Assembly (NCBI GenBank): GCA_963974935.1
Contig: CAXBEV010000009.1
Location: forward strand, 1 to 64,000
Length of the DNA: 64,000 bases
Direction of reading: 5' to 3'
Source: UBA4479 sp963974935
Lineage (GTDB): Bacteria > Pseudomonadota > Alphaproteobacteria > Rhodospirillales > Casp-alpha2
A model generated the notes under the pieces. That model saw only the letters and a list, made by a program, of their open reading frames with translations, was not told the DNA's origin and searched no databases. Within the stretch, counting starts at the first letter, position 1. Each line of letters begins with the position of its first letter. The position numbers and the translations under genes are program-made. Positions 15,639 through 23,897 of the stretch are shown in pieces.

Positions 15639-15714
15639 GACTGAGACCTAATGCGTGATTTCATGGCGAGTCCTGCTGACACGGCGCCATAAAATCACGC
15701 ATTAGGTCTCAGTC
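15639..15714. terminator. Long hairpin between converging kinase and Na/Pi transporter genes
   Basis: Left arm 15639-15668 and right arm 15685-15714 are 30-bp reverse complements with a single mismatch and a 16-base loop. The right arm contains the last six codons and stop of the minus-strand transporter gene. It probably ends transcription from both sides, although neither strand shows a T-run. The length is greater than usual for a terminator, so an inverted duplication of the gene end is another explanation. Confidence 0.65.
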
Positions 15715-17371
15715 TCGATTCCTGAAGATACCCCGCATTCTCAAGCAGCGGATATGCACAAGAAACAAAAAGTGAGTTGATGCGTTTCAGATCGCGCAAG
15801 ATATCCATGTGGTACGAGGTCGTGGCGATTGCTTCCGGCGCACCCTCGGCCAATCTCGCGAAATGGTTTTCGATGCTTTGGTTTTCGATTTCACGAAACT
15901 TCTCTTTTCGGAGCAGAAGGTTCTGCGCATCGGCCACTCGTTTCTCCATGAACACCCTGGAGGCGAGATGAATGGTCTCTCCCACATGCTTGTTTGCGTC
16001 CATTAATTCTTGGAACCCAGCTTCGGAGAACTGTTCCCCACCACGTATTTTCTTCTTAATCGTTGGCAGCAGGCTCCGCACAACCACGTCGCCCGCGTGC
16101 TCCAAATTAATCGCGAACGAAAGCACTTCAAATGTCCGCCTAGTCTCATCGTTTTGCAGTTCAAGCTGCGTAAAATCGATGAGATAGAATTTGATCTCTT
16201 GATAAAGACGGTCGACTTTATCGTCCAATGCGGTTGTTTCCGCGCACAATTCCAGATCATTAGATTTTAGGGCATCTATCGACTGCGATAGCATTTGCTC
16301 GACGACGCCGACCATTCGGATCGTTTCCCGGGCGGCAGCGGAAAGCGCCAAATCGGGGATCTCTTTCGCCGCCGGATCAAGATACCGTGGCGAATTTGGA
16401 TCCGTAGACCCTGAGGGCTCCGGGACCAATATCTTCAAGAGCCCCGCGACAGGTGCTGTTAGCCATAAGAAAAACACCGCCAACAACACATTAAAACCGA
16501 CATGTAGAAAAATCAGCTGTTGGCCTGGACTAAGGTCGATAGCCGTTAAATATCCAGCCCAATACCCCAACGTCATTGCCGCAGCAATCGAGGAAACAAG
16601 TCTGATCAGGAAATTGCCGACAAGAATACGGCGTGCCCGTGTCTGCTCGGATAAACCGAGAACCAAAGCCGGTAACCCTGCGCCCGCATTGATTCCGAGC
16701 ACAAGATAAAATGCGAGTTGATCATGTCCAAGCACGCCGGAACTCGCGAGCACAACAAGTAACAATAGGATTGCCAGGCTGGAATGTGCGAGCCATGTCA
16801 ATCCGGCCGCAAAGAGAAATGCAATGACCGGTTCGCTGGCAAGCGCGGCCAAAACGGAGTGCACGAGATCACTTTCTTGAACGACTGCCGCCGCTGATGC
16901 GAGTGCATTTAGCGAGAGAAAAATACATCCCAGTCCCATAAGGACTCGGCCAGCCTGTTTTCCAATTAAGTTTCGGCTGCCCATCACTGCGTGAACGACA
17001 TACCCGGCAAAAAATAAAACCGGCCATATCTGGTATATTTTTAGCGCGAGCAACTGGGCGACAAGCGCGCTACCGACATCCGCGCCAAGCATGATTGCCA
17101 ATCCCGCAGCAATGCTGATCGCGCCCGAGCTTGCAAAAGATGCCGAAAGAACCCCGACCGCAGTAGAGCTCTGAAGAACACTTGCCGCCACGAGACCGAT
17201 TAAGAAAGCATTGTACCTGTTGCTTGTACCCCGAGAGAGCGCCAGACCGATCCGCCGACCGAAGGCACGCGTCATTCCGGTCCTTGTCATACGCGCACCC
17301 CATAATAAGAGTGATGCACTTCCGGCAATAAGGATCAGAAGCCCCGTTCCAGAGAGGTTTACGGCCTGCAT
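15695..17371 (-). CDS. Na+/phosphate cotransporter family protein with PhoU-like domain
   Basis: A 558-residue protein. The N-terminal two thirds carry about nine membrane helices with the paired Na/Pi-cotransporter repeats: LQSSTAVGVLSASFAS in the first and AHSSLAILLLLVVLASSG in the second (the usual QSS is HSS here). Residues from about 350 are a helical PhoU-like domain (ETIRMVGVVEQMLSQSIDAL and FAINLEHAGDVVVRSLLP). Such proteins move phosphate with sodium, and several are thought to export it. It is the last gene of the phosphonate operon, 16 bp after phnY. Release of phosphate inside the cell by PhnA makes an export or balancing role attractive (inference). Confidence 0.88.
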   Translation of the reverse strand: MQAVNLSGTGLLILIAGSASLLLWGARMTRTGMTRAFGRRIGLALSRGTSNRYNAFLIGLVAASVLQSSTAVGVLSASFASSGAISIAAGLAIMLGADVGSALVAQLLALKIYQIWPVLFFAGYVVHAVMGSRNLIGKQAGRVLMGLGCIFLSLNALASAAAVVQESDLVHSVLAALASEPVIAFLFAAGLTWLAHSSLAILLLLVVLASSGVLGHDQLAFYLVLGINAGAGLPALVLGLSEQTRARRILVGNFLIRLVSSIAAAMTLGYWAGYLTAIDLSPGQQLIFLHVGFNVLLAVFFLWLTAPVAGLLKILVPEPSGSTDPNSPRYLDPAAKEIPDLALSAAARETIRMVGVVEQMLSQSIDALKSNDLELCAETTALDDKVDRLYQEIKFYLIDFTQLELQNDETRRTFEVLSFAINLEHAGDVVVRSLLPTIKKKIRGGEQFSEAGFQELMDANKHVGETIHLASRVFMEKRVADAQNLLLRKEKFREIENQSIENHFARLAEGAPEAIATTSYHMDILRDLKRINSLFVSCAYPLLENAGYLQESRLRPNA

Positions 17372-17387
17372 TGGGCCCCCCGGTTCA

Positions 17388-18848
17388 TTACTCGGGCCAA
17401 GGAAGAGACCACGTCTTCACAAGAGTGAAGAACTTCATGGCCTCAAGCACACCTTCTTTGACACCATTTCCGGAATCTTTAATGCCCCCGAACGGCGACA
17501 TCTCAATCCGGTATCCAGGCGCCTCCCAAATATTAACCGTTCCAACATCCAGTCCCTCGATAAATGCGGTGATACGGCTCAAATTGTTGGTACATACACC
17601 CGCTGAGAGACCAAACGGCGTAGAGTTAGAGATATCCATTAATTCTTCATCGTCATTCGGTACGCGGACGATGGGCACGATGGGTCCGAAGGTCTCCTCA
17701 AACACCAACTCGCTTGCGTGCGGCACATGATCAACGACGATAGGTGGCAACAACGCACCTTGTCGGCCAGGATCATAAAGTATTTTTGCACCTTGCTTTT
17801 CAGCCTCATACACACGTTTCTCGAACGTCGCTGCGGCTTCTTCATGAATCACACATCCGAGTTGCGTCTCTGGGTCTTGAGGGTCGCCAAACTTGATCGC
17901 CTTGGCGCGCTCCAGAACCATCGGCACAAATTTCTCAGCGACATCTTCTTGCACCAATATACGTTTCACGGCAGTGCATCGCTGTCCGGAGTTTCCGGTG
18001 GCACCGGCAACCGCAATAGCTGCCGCTTTTTCCAAGTCGGCGCTATTTAAATCATTCAGGATGATTAGCGGGTCATTGCCGCCAAGCTCCAGCGCCGCTC
18101 TTTTATATCCCGCCTTCTCCGCGATCATCTTGCCGACTTTTACACCACCCGTGAAGGTAATGACGTCGATGTGCTCGTTCAAAACCATCTCGTCACCGAT
18201 GTCCTTGGGCCATCCCGTAACGATCTGGAACATTTCTGGTGGCAGACCGGCTTCGTACAAAATGTCGGCCAAGGCAATCGCGGTTAGCGGAGTCAATTCC
18301 GTCGGCTTACACACCATGCAGTTATTGGTCGCGATTGATGGTGCGATCTTGTGCGCGACCATATTAAGCGGATGATTAAACGGGGTAATTGCAGAAATCG
18401 CATTCAGCGGCCCCCGTTTCGTAAATATCTTGCGGGCCTTACCATGTGGCGTCAGATCACACGAAAAAATTTGACCGTCGTCGAGGATTGTCAGCTGCCC
18501 CGCCAGCATAAATACGTCATACGACCGCCCAGTCTCATACAGCGCGTGTTGATTGCAGATTCCAAGTTCCAAAGTTAGGACTTCGGCGATTTGATCACGA
18601 CGCTCACGAATCAATCCGGCCGCCTTAAACAAAATCTGCTGACGTTCGTAGCGGGTTAGTTTTGGTTTGTATTTGGCCGCAATCTCAAAGGCTTCCCTCG
18701 CGTGTTCGGCGTTGCCCGCAGGGACGGTCCCAATCACTTCATTGGTATATGGATACCGGACTTCGATCACATCATCCGTGCTAACTTTTCGCCCGCCGAT
18801 GCGCATGGCTTCTCTGATGATAGGGCGTTTCGTGGAACTATTGCTCAT
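17388..18848 (-). CDS. phnY: Phosphonoacetaldehyde dehydrogenase PhnY
   Basis: A 486-residue aldehyde dehydrogenase. The NAD site, the catalytic Glu in KRAALELGGNDPLII and the active Cys in GATGNSGQRCTAVKRIL are present; NSGQRCTAVKRIL is typical of the PhnY group. It oxidises phosphonoacetaldehyde to phosphonoacetate with NAD+, which the PhnA enzyme encoded upstream then splits. It lies 24 bp after the alcohol dehydrogenase gene and 16 bp before the Na/Pi transporter in an eight-gene operon. Substrate assignment rests on sequence type plus the phnA and phn transporter context; a generic succinate-semialdehyde-type activity is the alternative. Confidence 0.9.
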   Translation of the reverse strand: MSNSSTKRPIIREAMRIGGRKVSTDDVIEVRYPYTNEVIGTVPAGNAEHAREAFEIAAKYKPKLTRYERQQILFKAAGLIRERRDQIAEVLTLELGICNQHALYETGRSYDVFMLAGQLTILDDGQIFSCDLTPHGKARKIFTKRGPLNAISAITPFNHPLNMVAHKIAPSIATNNCMVCKPTELTPLTAIALADILYEAGLPPEMFQIVTGWPKDIGDEMVLNEHIDVITFTGGVKVGKMIAEKAGYKRAALELGGNDPLIILNDLNSADLEKAAAIAVAGATGNSGQRCTAVKRILVQEDVAEKFVPMVLERAKAIKFGDPQDPETQLGCVIHEEAAATFEKRVYEAEKQGAKILYDPGRQGALLPPIVVDHVPHASELVFEETFGPIVPIVRVPNDDEELMDISNSTPFGLSAGVCTNNLSRITAFIEGLDVGTVNIWEAPGYRIEMSPFGGIKDSGNGVKEGVLEAMKFFTLVKTWSLPWPE

Positions 18849-18872
18849 TTCAAGACTCCTTTATGGCCGACC

Positions 18873-19967
18873 TTACGGAACGATTGCCGCACGCAAGACA
18901 GTGTTATCGCCGGCTCGCTGAAATGCTTCATTCAGTTGCTCAAGTGAAAATTTAGAATCGACAATTTCGGCAAACGGAAATTGATCGCGACTCGCCATGA
19001 CGAAATCCAAGGCTTCGACCAAATGCCGCGGATGGTAGTTGTGGATACCCCGCAACGTGATCCAACGCCGCAGAAGCTCGTTTCCATCTAAGGTCATATT
19101 TGCATTTGGATTAACCAAGCCGGCGATTGTGTAACGCCCGCCGACGCGCAGCATCTTTATCCCAGTTGGCACGGCCGCGGCCACACCGCACACCTCAATT
19201 GCCACATCCGCGCCATCCGGCGGACAGATTTCTCTGACAGCTGCAATTTGTTGCTCGGGCGTCAAGTTGGAGATATCGATGGTATGATCTGCACCAAACT
19301 TGCGCGCCATTTCCAGTCGATCCGGCACGACATCTAGCCCGATGACATGCTTGGCACCCCGAAACCGTGCGATGGCGCAGCCATAAAGACCAAGTAAACC
19401 TAAGCCCTGAATAACAACCGTATCGCCTTCTGAGATCTCGGACGCCTCGACCACAGAGATCATTGTCGCGACACCGCAATTCAGCGGCGTTGCCTCCTCA
19501 TCCGAAATGCCGTCCGGAAGCTTCAAGATGCCGGTGCCTGGTTGTATGTAGCAGTACTCGGCAAAGCCCCCTAAAAAATGCGGATCTTCGTCGGCCAGAT
19601 CATGGCCGTATTTCCGAACCCCTTCTGCTTTTTGTGGCATGTCATGCACATCGCAGTAATACGATGGACCAGAATGGAAAAACTCGGTCCAGGTAATGCG
19701 ATCACCACACTGAAGGATGTCGCCACGCAAATCCAAGCTTACGGCAGACCCAAGTTGCTCAATGACGCCGATGATTTCATGACCCAGTATGCCGGGGCAT
19801 GGGTTCGGTCGATGCCCTTGATAGGAGTGGATGTCAGATCGACAAATCGTCGACATCGTCACCCGCACCAAGACTTCATCGTCTTTTACATCACGGACGG
19901 GAAACTCACGGATCACGAATGGCTCATTGGGTGCATCGTAAACAGCAGCTCGTGCGGTTTTAGTCAT
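18873..19967 (-). CDS. Zinc-type alcohol dehydrogenase of phosphonate catabolism
   Basis: A 364-residue medium-chain dehydrogenase. Catalytic zinc ligands C42, H63/E64 and probably C163 are present, and the NAD(P) fold has QGLGLLG at 187-192. The structural zinc lobe is degraded: of the usual four cysteines only C104 remains (SGPSYYCDVHDMPQKAEG). The PQK-x-E-x2-x-KYGH stretch points to the 'phosphonate catabolism associated' dehydrogenase family. It lies between phnA and phnY with 16- and 24-bp gaps. In this operon it could oxidise a hydroxy-phosphonate such as 2-hydroxyethylphosphonate to phosphonoacetaldehyde, the PhnY substrate (inference). The reverse reaction is also possible. Confidence 0.85.
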   Translation of the reverse strand: MTKTARAAVYDAPNEPFVIREFPVRDVKDDEVLVRVTMSTICRSDIHSYQGHRPNPCPGILGHEIIGVIEQLGSAVSLDLRGDILQCGDRITWTEFFHSGPSYYCDVHDMPQKAEGVRKYGHDLADEDPHFLGGFAEYCYIQPGTGILKLPDGISDEEATPLNCGVATMISVVEASEISEGDTVVIQGLGLLGLYGCAIARFRGAKHVIGLDVVPDRLEMARKFGADHTIDISNLTPEQQIAAVREICPPDGADVAIEVCGVAAAVPTGIKMLRVGGRYTIAGLVNPNANMTLDGNELLRRWITLRGIHNYHPRHLVEALDFVMASRDQFPFAEIVDSKFSLEQLNEAFQRAGDNTVLRAAIVP

Positions 19968-19983
19968 TCTTCTTGTCCCTTAT

Positions 19984-21234
19984 TCACACAGTGCCGTTAA
20001 GCGCAAATTCAAAGATGTTGTGGCTGCGTAATCCGTTCTTCGCTTTGGCCGCGTACTCTGGATTGAGTGGCTTTGACAAAATGAACGGCACGGCCGTCTC
20101 ATGCAGGCTACCGTGTGTGCGAAGCCGATGACCCTTGAGCGCAGAAAGATCATGATCGACCTGCCGTCCCCCGATAACGGTTTTCTTATCGCCAACGACA
20201 GCGATATCACCCTCTCGGTCGAGTGGTTGCTCAAGCTCTTTGGCGACGTCTTCGCCCAGCCAGCATTTCTCGACACCTTCGATTTTCTGAATAATTTCAA
20301 GAACAGCATTCTTCGAAACGTCACCTTTGACGTAGACCCGTACGAACCCGCCGAGTGCACCGTGATGTCCAACGAAAGCATCCGTGATCGGACAGATAAC
20401 CTGTGTCTGACCCTCGCCGACTGCGGCATCAAGGACATCCTGCAACCAAATCACCATAGGCGCGCCATCGGCGTCAGCTTTATCGCCCATGCCGTGGTCC
20501 GCTGTCAGAGCAACCGTTGCGCCAAGCTCCACCATACGTGCGAACCTCGCATCCATGTCGCTGTAAAACTTGTTCGCAATAGGGTCTCCTGGCGCATGGG
20601 AATGTTGGATAAAGTCAGTCAAAGACAAGTAGAGAATCTTTGGTGCACGGTCTTCAAGCAATCGAATACCTGCATCAAGCACGAAAAGTGAAAGCTCGGC
20701 CGAGTACATATCCGGCTTCGGCTGGCCTACGAACTCGATAACATTCTCAATGCCGTTTTCTGCCATCGTGCATTCATCGGCGTGCTGCGCCGAAAAACTG
20801 ACGGAACCATTCGACAAATCCATATCTTTTTGGAGCTGTTGACGCAGCTTGTCCTTAGACGTGACCGAGGCAACTTTCACACCTTGGCGCGAAAACTCAC
20901 TCATAATGGATCGCGCGCGGAGAAGCTCCGGACCAGTCATCACCACCGGTTCACCCGTTTCAGGATCAAGAAAGAAATTGCCGGAGATGCCGTGCACTTC
21001 TGGCTCCGTGCCCGTCACAATTGACATATTGTTGGGGCAAGTGAAGCTCGGCATAGAACCACGCGCAACACTGTAGAATCCGTTCTCGATGAAATCTTTG
21101 GTAACGGGGATAATGCCTGCGGAAAGTCCATGCTCAACGTATTCGGGATCGCCACCATCGATACAGACGACCACCAGCGGATTCTCCGGGCACCGATACG
21201 TTTTGTTGTTTAATCTAATTTCTTGCGATTCCAT
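19984..21234 (-). CDS. phnA: Phosphonoacetate hydrolase PhnA
   Basis: A 416-residue member of the alkaline phosphatase superfamily. Metal and catalytic residues are visible: D26 (VVVCIDGGDPEY), nucleophile T65 (GSMPSFTCPNNMS), the DFIQHSHAPG box near 207, ADHGMGDK near 247 and RTHGSLHE near 375. It uses two zinc ions to split phosphonoacetate into acetate and phosphate in the cytoplasm. It should not be confused with the unrelated zinc-ribbon protein also called PhnA in E. coli. The GGAGG upstream supports the start. It follows phnE by 78 bp, a somewhat longer gap than others in the operon. Confidence 0.95.
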   Translation of the reverse strand: MESQEIRLNNKTYRCPENPLVVVCIDGGDPEYVEHGLSAGIIPVTKDFIENGFYSVARGSMPSFTCPNNMSIVTGTEPEVHGISGNFFLDPETGEPVVMTGPELLRARSIMSEFSRQGVKVASVTSKDKLRQQLQKDMDLSNGSVSFSAQHADECTMAENGIENVIEFVGQPKPDMYSAELSLFVLDAGIRLLEDRAPKILYLSLTDFIQHSHAPGDPIANKFYSDMDARFARMVELGATVALTADHGMGDKADADGAPMVIWLQDVLDAAVGEGQTQVICPITDAFVGHHGALGGFVRVYVKGDVSKNAVLEIIQKIEGVEKCWLGEDVAKELEQPLDREGDIAVVGDKKTVIGGRQVDHDLSALKGHRLRTHGSLHETAVPFILSKPLNPEYAAKAKNGLRSHNIFEFALNGTV

Positions 21235-21312
21235 TTGAACGGCCTCCAGTTAATTTCGTTTCAAAGTCGCCTTTCTTGCGCGGAGCCAACGGCCTTAGAA
21301 ATTTGTCATCCG

Positions 21313-22143
21313 CTATTTCATTTTCATGACTGTGTTGCGCGCCCATGCGGAAAGGATCTCGGAGATCGCGACGAGCACAATGATCGATACAAGAATGGCA
21401 GCGACGCGTTCTGTTTCGATCTGCAGCACATTGCGTTTGAGGTACCAGCCCATGCCCCCGGCCCCAAAGAAGCCCACGACCGTCGCCGCGCGGAACGCCA
21501 CATCCCAGGTGTAAATCGCGATCCCCGTCAACGCGACACGGACCTGGGGGAACACGGCAAACAACATGATCTGGAATAAGTTCGCACCCGTCGCCCGCAT
21601 CGCTTCGACTGGGCCCATATCGATGGCCTCGATCTCCTCGGCGAACAGCTTGCCAGCGAATCCCGTACAGAAGAAAGTTAACGCCAGCACCCCAGCCAAC
21701 ATCCCATACCCCAAAATAGCAACAAAGATGATCGCGAAGATCATCTCGTGCACGGCACGGCAGCTCATCGTGAATACCCGCGCGATCGGGTACACGAATG
21801 TCCTCGATGGGGTCATGTTGTGCGAGCCAAACCACCCCAATGGGATCGTAAAGATCAACCCGAACAGCGCGCCCAGATAGGCCATCTGAATGGTCTCAAT
21901 GACATATCCAAAGTATTCCGCGTCCATGATGTATTCGATGTCGGGCGGGTAGTATCTGTTGGCGAGCGTATCGCCCATCCGACCAAACATACCGAGCAAG
22001 CGATCTAACGGGATGTTCAAGTAGTCGACACTGTAACCAAGGAACAAGAATAGTCCGAGCCAAGCCCCATAGCGAATCAATGACTGTGGATACTTAAAGC
22101 GGCTCCACGTCAGTTGGGGGTTGGTGTGCGTTGTGTTGTTCAT
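21313..22143 (-). CDS. phnE: Phosphonate ABC transporter permease PhnE (second copy in operon)
   Basis: A 276-residue inner-membrane permease with about six helices. The ATPase-contact EAA loop reads GPVEAMRATGANLFQIMLF, typical of PhnE. With the neighbouring permease it forms the channel of the PhnCDE importer. The start at 22143 is preferred to an upstream in-frame ATG because GGAGC lies 8 bases before it. The two PhnE proteins in this operon differ clearly in sequence and probably form a heterodimer. Confidence 0.93.
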   Translation of the reverse strand: MNNTTHTNPQLTWSRFKYPQSLIRYGAWLGLFLFLGYSVDYLNIPLDRLLGMFGRMGDTLANRYYPPDIEYIMDAEYFGYVIETIQMAYLGALFGLIFTIPLGWFGSHNMTPSRTFVYPIARVFTMSCRAVHEMIFAIIFVAILGYGMLAGVLALTFFCTGFAGKLFAEEIEAIDMGPVEAMRATGANLFQIMLFAVFPQVRVALTGIAIYTWDVAFRAATVVGFFGAGGMGWYLKRNVLQIETERVAAILVSIIVLVAISEILSAWARNTVMKMK

Positions 22144-22172
22144 AGGATCTAGCTCCGCCCTTTCAAGGCTGC

Positions 22173-23006
22173 TTAAATGACAGCCTTGCGGGCCCAATGA
22201 GAGATCATTTCACCAATCACGATCAGAAATAGAATTGCGACGATGACGGACATCACTCCATGGAAATTGAACGTGTTCATCTGCCGGAAGAACACCAAAC
22301 CCAAGCCGCCCGCACCAACCAGCCCTAAAATAGCCGACCGGCGAATGTTGATTTCCCATTCGAAAATCACCACGCCCAACACCTGGGGAAGTATTTGCGG
22401 CATGATCGCATAGATCATCACCTGAAATTCATTGGCACCCGTTGCACGGATAGCATCGACCGGGCCGTGGTCAATATTTTCAATCGCTTCGGCGGACATT
22501 TTTGCAATGAAGCCGACCGAGCGCACAGCTATCGCAAATATCCCGGCCAACGCGCCAAGCCCAACAGCAGACACAAAGAATAGCGCCCAGACGATCTCGT
22601 GGATGGATCGGCTAAGAGTCATCATGATGCGCGCCAATGGGTACGTGATCGGCTTAAAAGGGGTGATATTCATCGCGCCAAACCACGCGGCGGGCACACA
22701 GATAATGACGCCCAGCAACGTGCCCAAACAAGCAATCATCAGTGTTTCAATCGTCGGCTGCAGCAGGTCAGCGAACAGTGCAATATCAAGCCCCACGAAC
22801 CGGCTCGCCGTTTCCAAGACTTGGCCGACGCTTCCCATGCGTGCCCAGTCGGTATCATCGATGACGGTGACCTGGACACTCCAAGCGACCAATAGAATGC
22901 CCAGCGAATAGACCAAACCCAGTATCATACGACCCCGTCGTTGACGTTGCATGATGCGTTCAATGATGATGTCGCGGGCCGCAACGTCTATGATGGCGGT
23001 GTTCAT
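22173..23006 (-). CDS. phnE: Phosphonate ABC transporter permease PhnE (first copy in operon)
   Basis: A 277-residue permease, paralogous to the next gene. The EAA loop is GPVDAIRATGANEFQVMIY, and about six membrane helices are seen (for example MILGLVYSLGILLVAWSVQV). The start at ATG 23006 has TAGGGAG seven bases before it; an in-frame GTG two codons earlier is the alternative. It lies 11 bp after phnC and 29 bp before the other phnE. Confidence 0.93.
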   Translation of the reverse strand: MNTAIIDVAARDIIIERIMQRQRRGRMILGLVYSLGILLVAWSVQVTVIDDTDWARMGSVGQVLETASRFVGLDIALFADLLQPTIETLMIACLGTLLGVIICVPAAWFGAMNITPFKPITYPLARIMMTLSRSIHEIVWALFFVSAVGLGALAGIFAIAVRSVGFIAKMSAEAIENIDHGPVDAIRATGANEFQVMIYAIMPQILPQVLGVVIFEWEINIRRSAILGLVGAGGLGLVFFRQMNTFNFHGVMSVIVAILFLIVIGEMISHWARKAVI

Positions 23007-23017
23007 CAGCACGCTCC

Positions 23018-23770
23018 CTACAGAACTTCCATGGCGTAGATTTCATCGAGCTTGGCTTGGTCCATGTCTGCGGTCGGACCATCAAACATTTTTACCCCGT
23101 CTTGCAGGCCGATGATTTTATTGCAGAACTCCATCGCCAAAGTGACGTCATGAATATTGCAGAGGCATGGCACTTTTAGCTCCGTCGCCATCTGTTTAAT
23201 AAGGGCCATAACCTCGCGAGAAATTTTCGGATCAAGCGCCGATGTCGGCTCGTCGAGCAGCAATAGTTTCGGATCTTGCATCAGGGCCCGTGCAATCCCA
23301 ACACGTTGGCGTTGGCCGCCCGACAGCTCGTCCGCCCGCTTGTCGATGTGATCAATCAGGCCAACACGGTCCAACAACTGCAGCGCATGATCAACTTCAC
23401 GGCGCGGAAATGTACGGAACAAGGTTCGGATATTGCCGGTGTATCCCAGACGGCCGGACAACACGTTGTCCATGACGCTCATCCGGTTGATCAAATTGAA
23501 CTCTTGAAAGATCATTCCGATGTCGCGACGCATCAGCCTCAACTCGCGGCCTTTTAAGTGGGTCACGTCACGACCGTTGAAAATGATCGTCCCCGATGTC
23601 GGTTTGACCAATTGATTGACGCAGCGGATCAACGTCGACTTACCTGCGCCGCTGGGGCCGATGATGGCGAAGAAGTCGTTGTCCTCTACGTCGAAAGAAA
23701 TATCCTTGAGGATTTCCGGGCCGCTCATGCTGTATCTTGCGCAGAGCTCTTTTACTTCGAGCGTCTTCAT
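23018..23770 (-). CDS. phnC: Phosphonate ABC transporter ATP-binding protein PhnC
   Basis: A 250-residue ABC ATPase. Walker A is GPSGAGKSTLIR, the Q-loop follows in MIFQEFNLINRMSVMDNVL, the signature is LSGGQRQRVGIARAL and Walker B is LLLLDEPTSALDP. The NLINRMSVMDNVLSGRLG segment is characteristic of PhnC. It powers phosphonate uptake with the two PhnE permeases. The start at 23770 gives the standard length; a longer in-frame start (23812) would add 14 unlikely residues. A terminator-like hairpin lies between this gene and phnD. Confidence 0.95.
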   Translation of the reverse strand: MKTLEVKELCARYSMSGPEILKDISFDVEDNDFFAIIGPSGAGKSTLIRCVNQLVKPTSGTIIFNGRDVTHLKGRELRLMRRDIGMIFQEFNLINRMSVMDNVLSGRLGYTGNIRTLFRTFPRREVDHALQLLDRVGLIDHIDKRADELSGGQRQRVGIARALMQDPKLLLLDEPTSALDPKISREVMALIKQMATELKVPCLCNIHDVTLAMEFCNKIIGLQDGVKMFDGPTADMDQAKLDEIYAMEVL

Positions 23771-23834
23771 GTTGTTAAACCTCGGCAAGAGTACACACGT
23801 CGGTGCGTGCAACGATCAGGAAAGCATCTTCGTG

Positions 23835-23875
23835 AAAAAATGTGCCCGGGTCAGGAACAGATCGTGACCCGGGCA
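23835..23875 (-). terminator. Intercistronic terminator between phnD and phnC
   Basis: On the minus strand a perfect 11-bp GC-rich stem (TGCCCGGGTCA at 23843-23853 with TGACCCGGGCA at 23865-23875, 11-base loop) is followed by a run of six T (23840-23835). This is a textbook Rho-independent terminator placed after the first gene of the operon. It would let phnD be made in excess over the transport and degradation genes downstream. Confidence 0.85.
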
Positions 23876-23897
23876 AGTCGAACAGGGAGGTTGTGCC

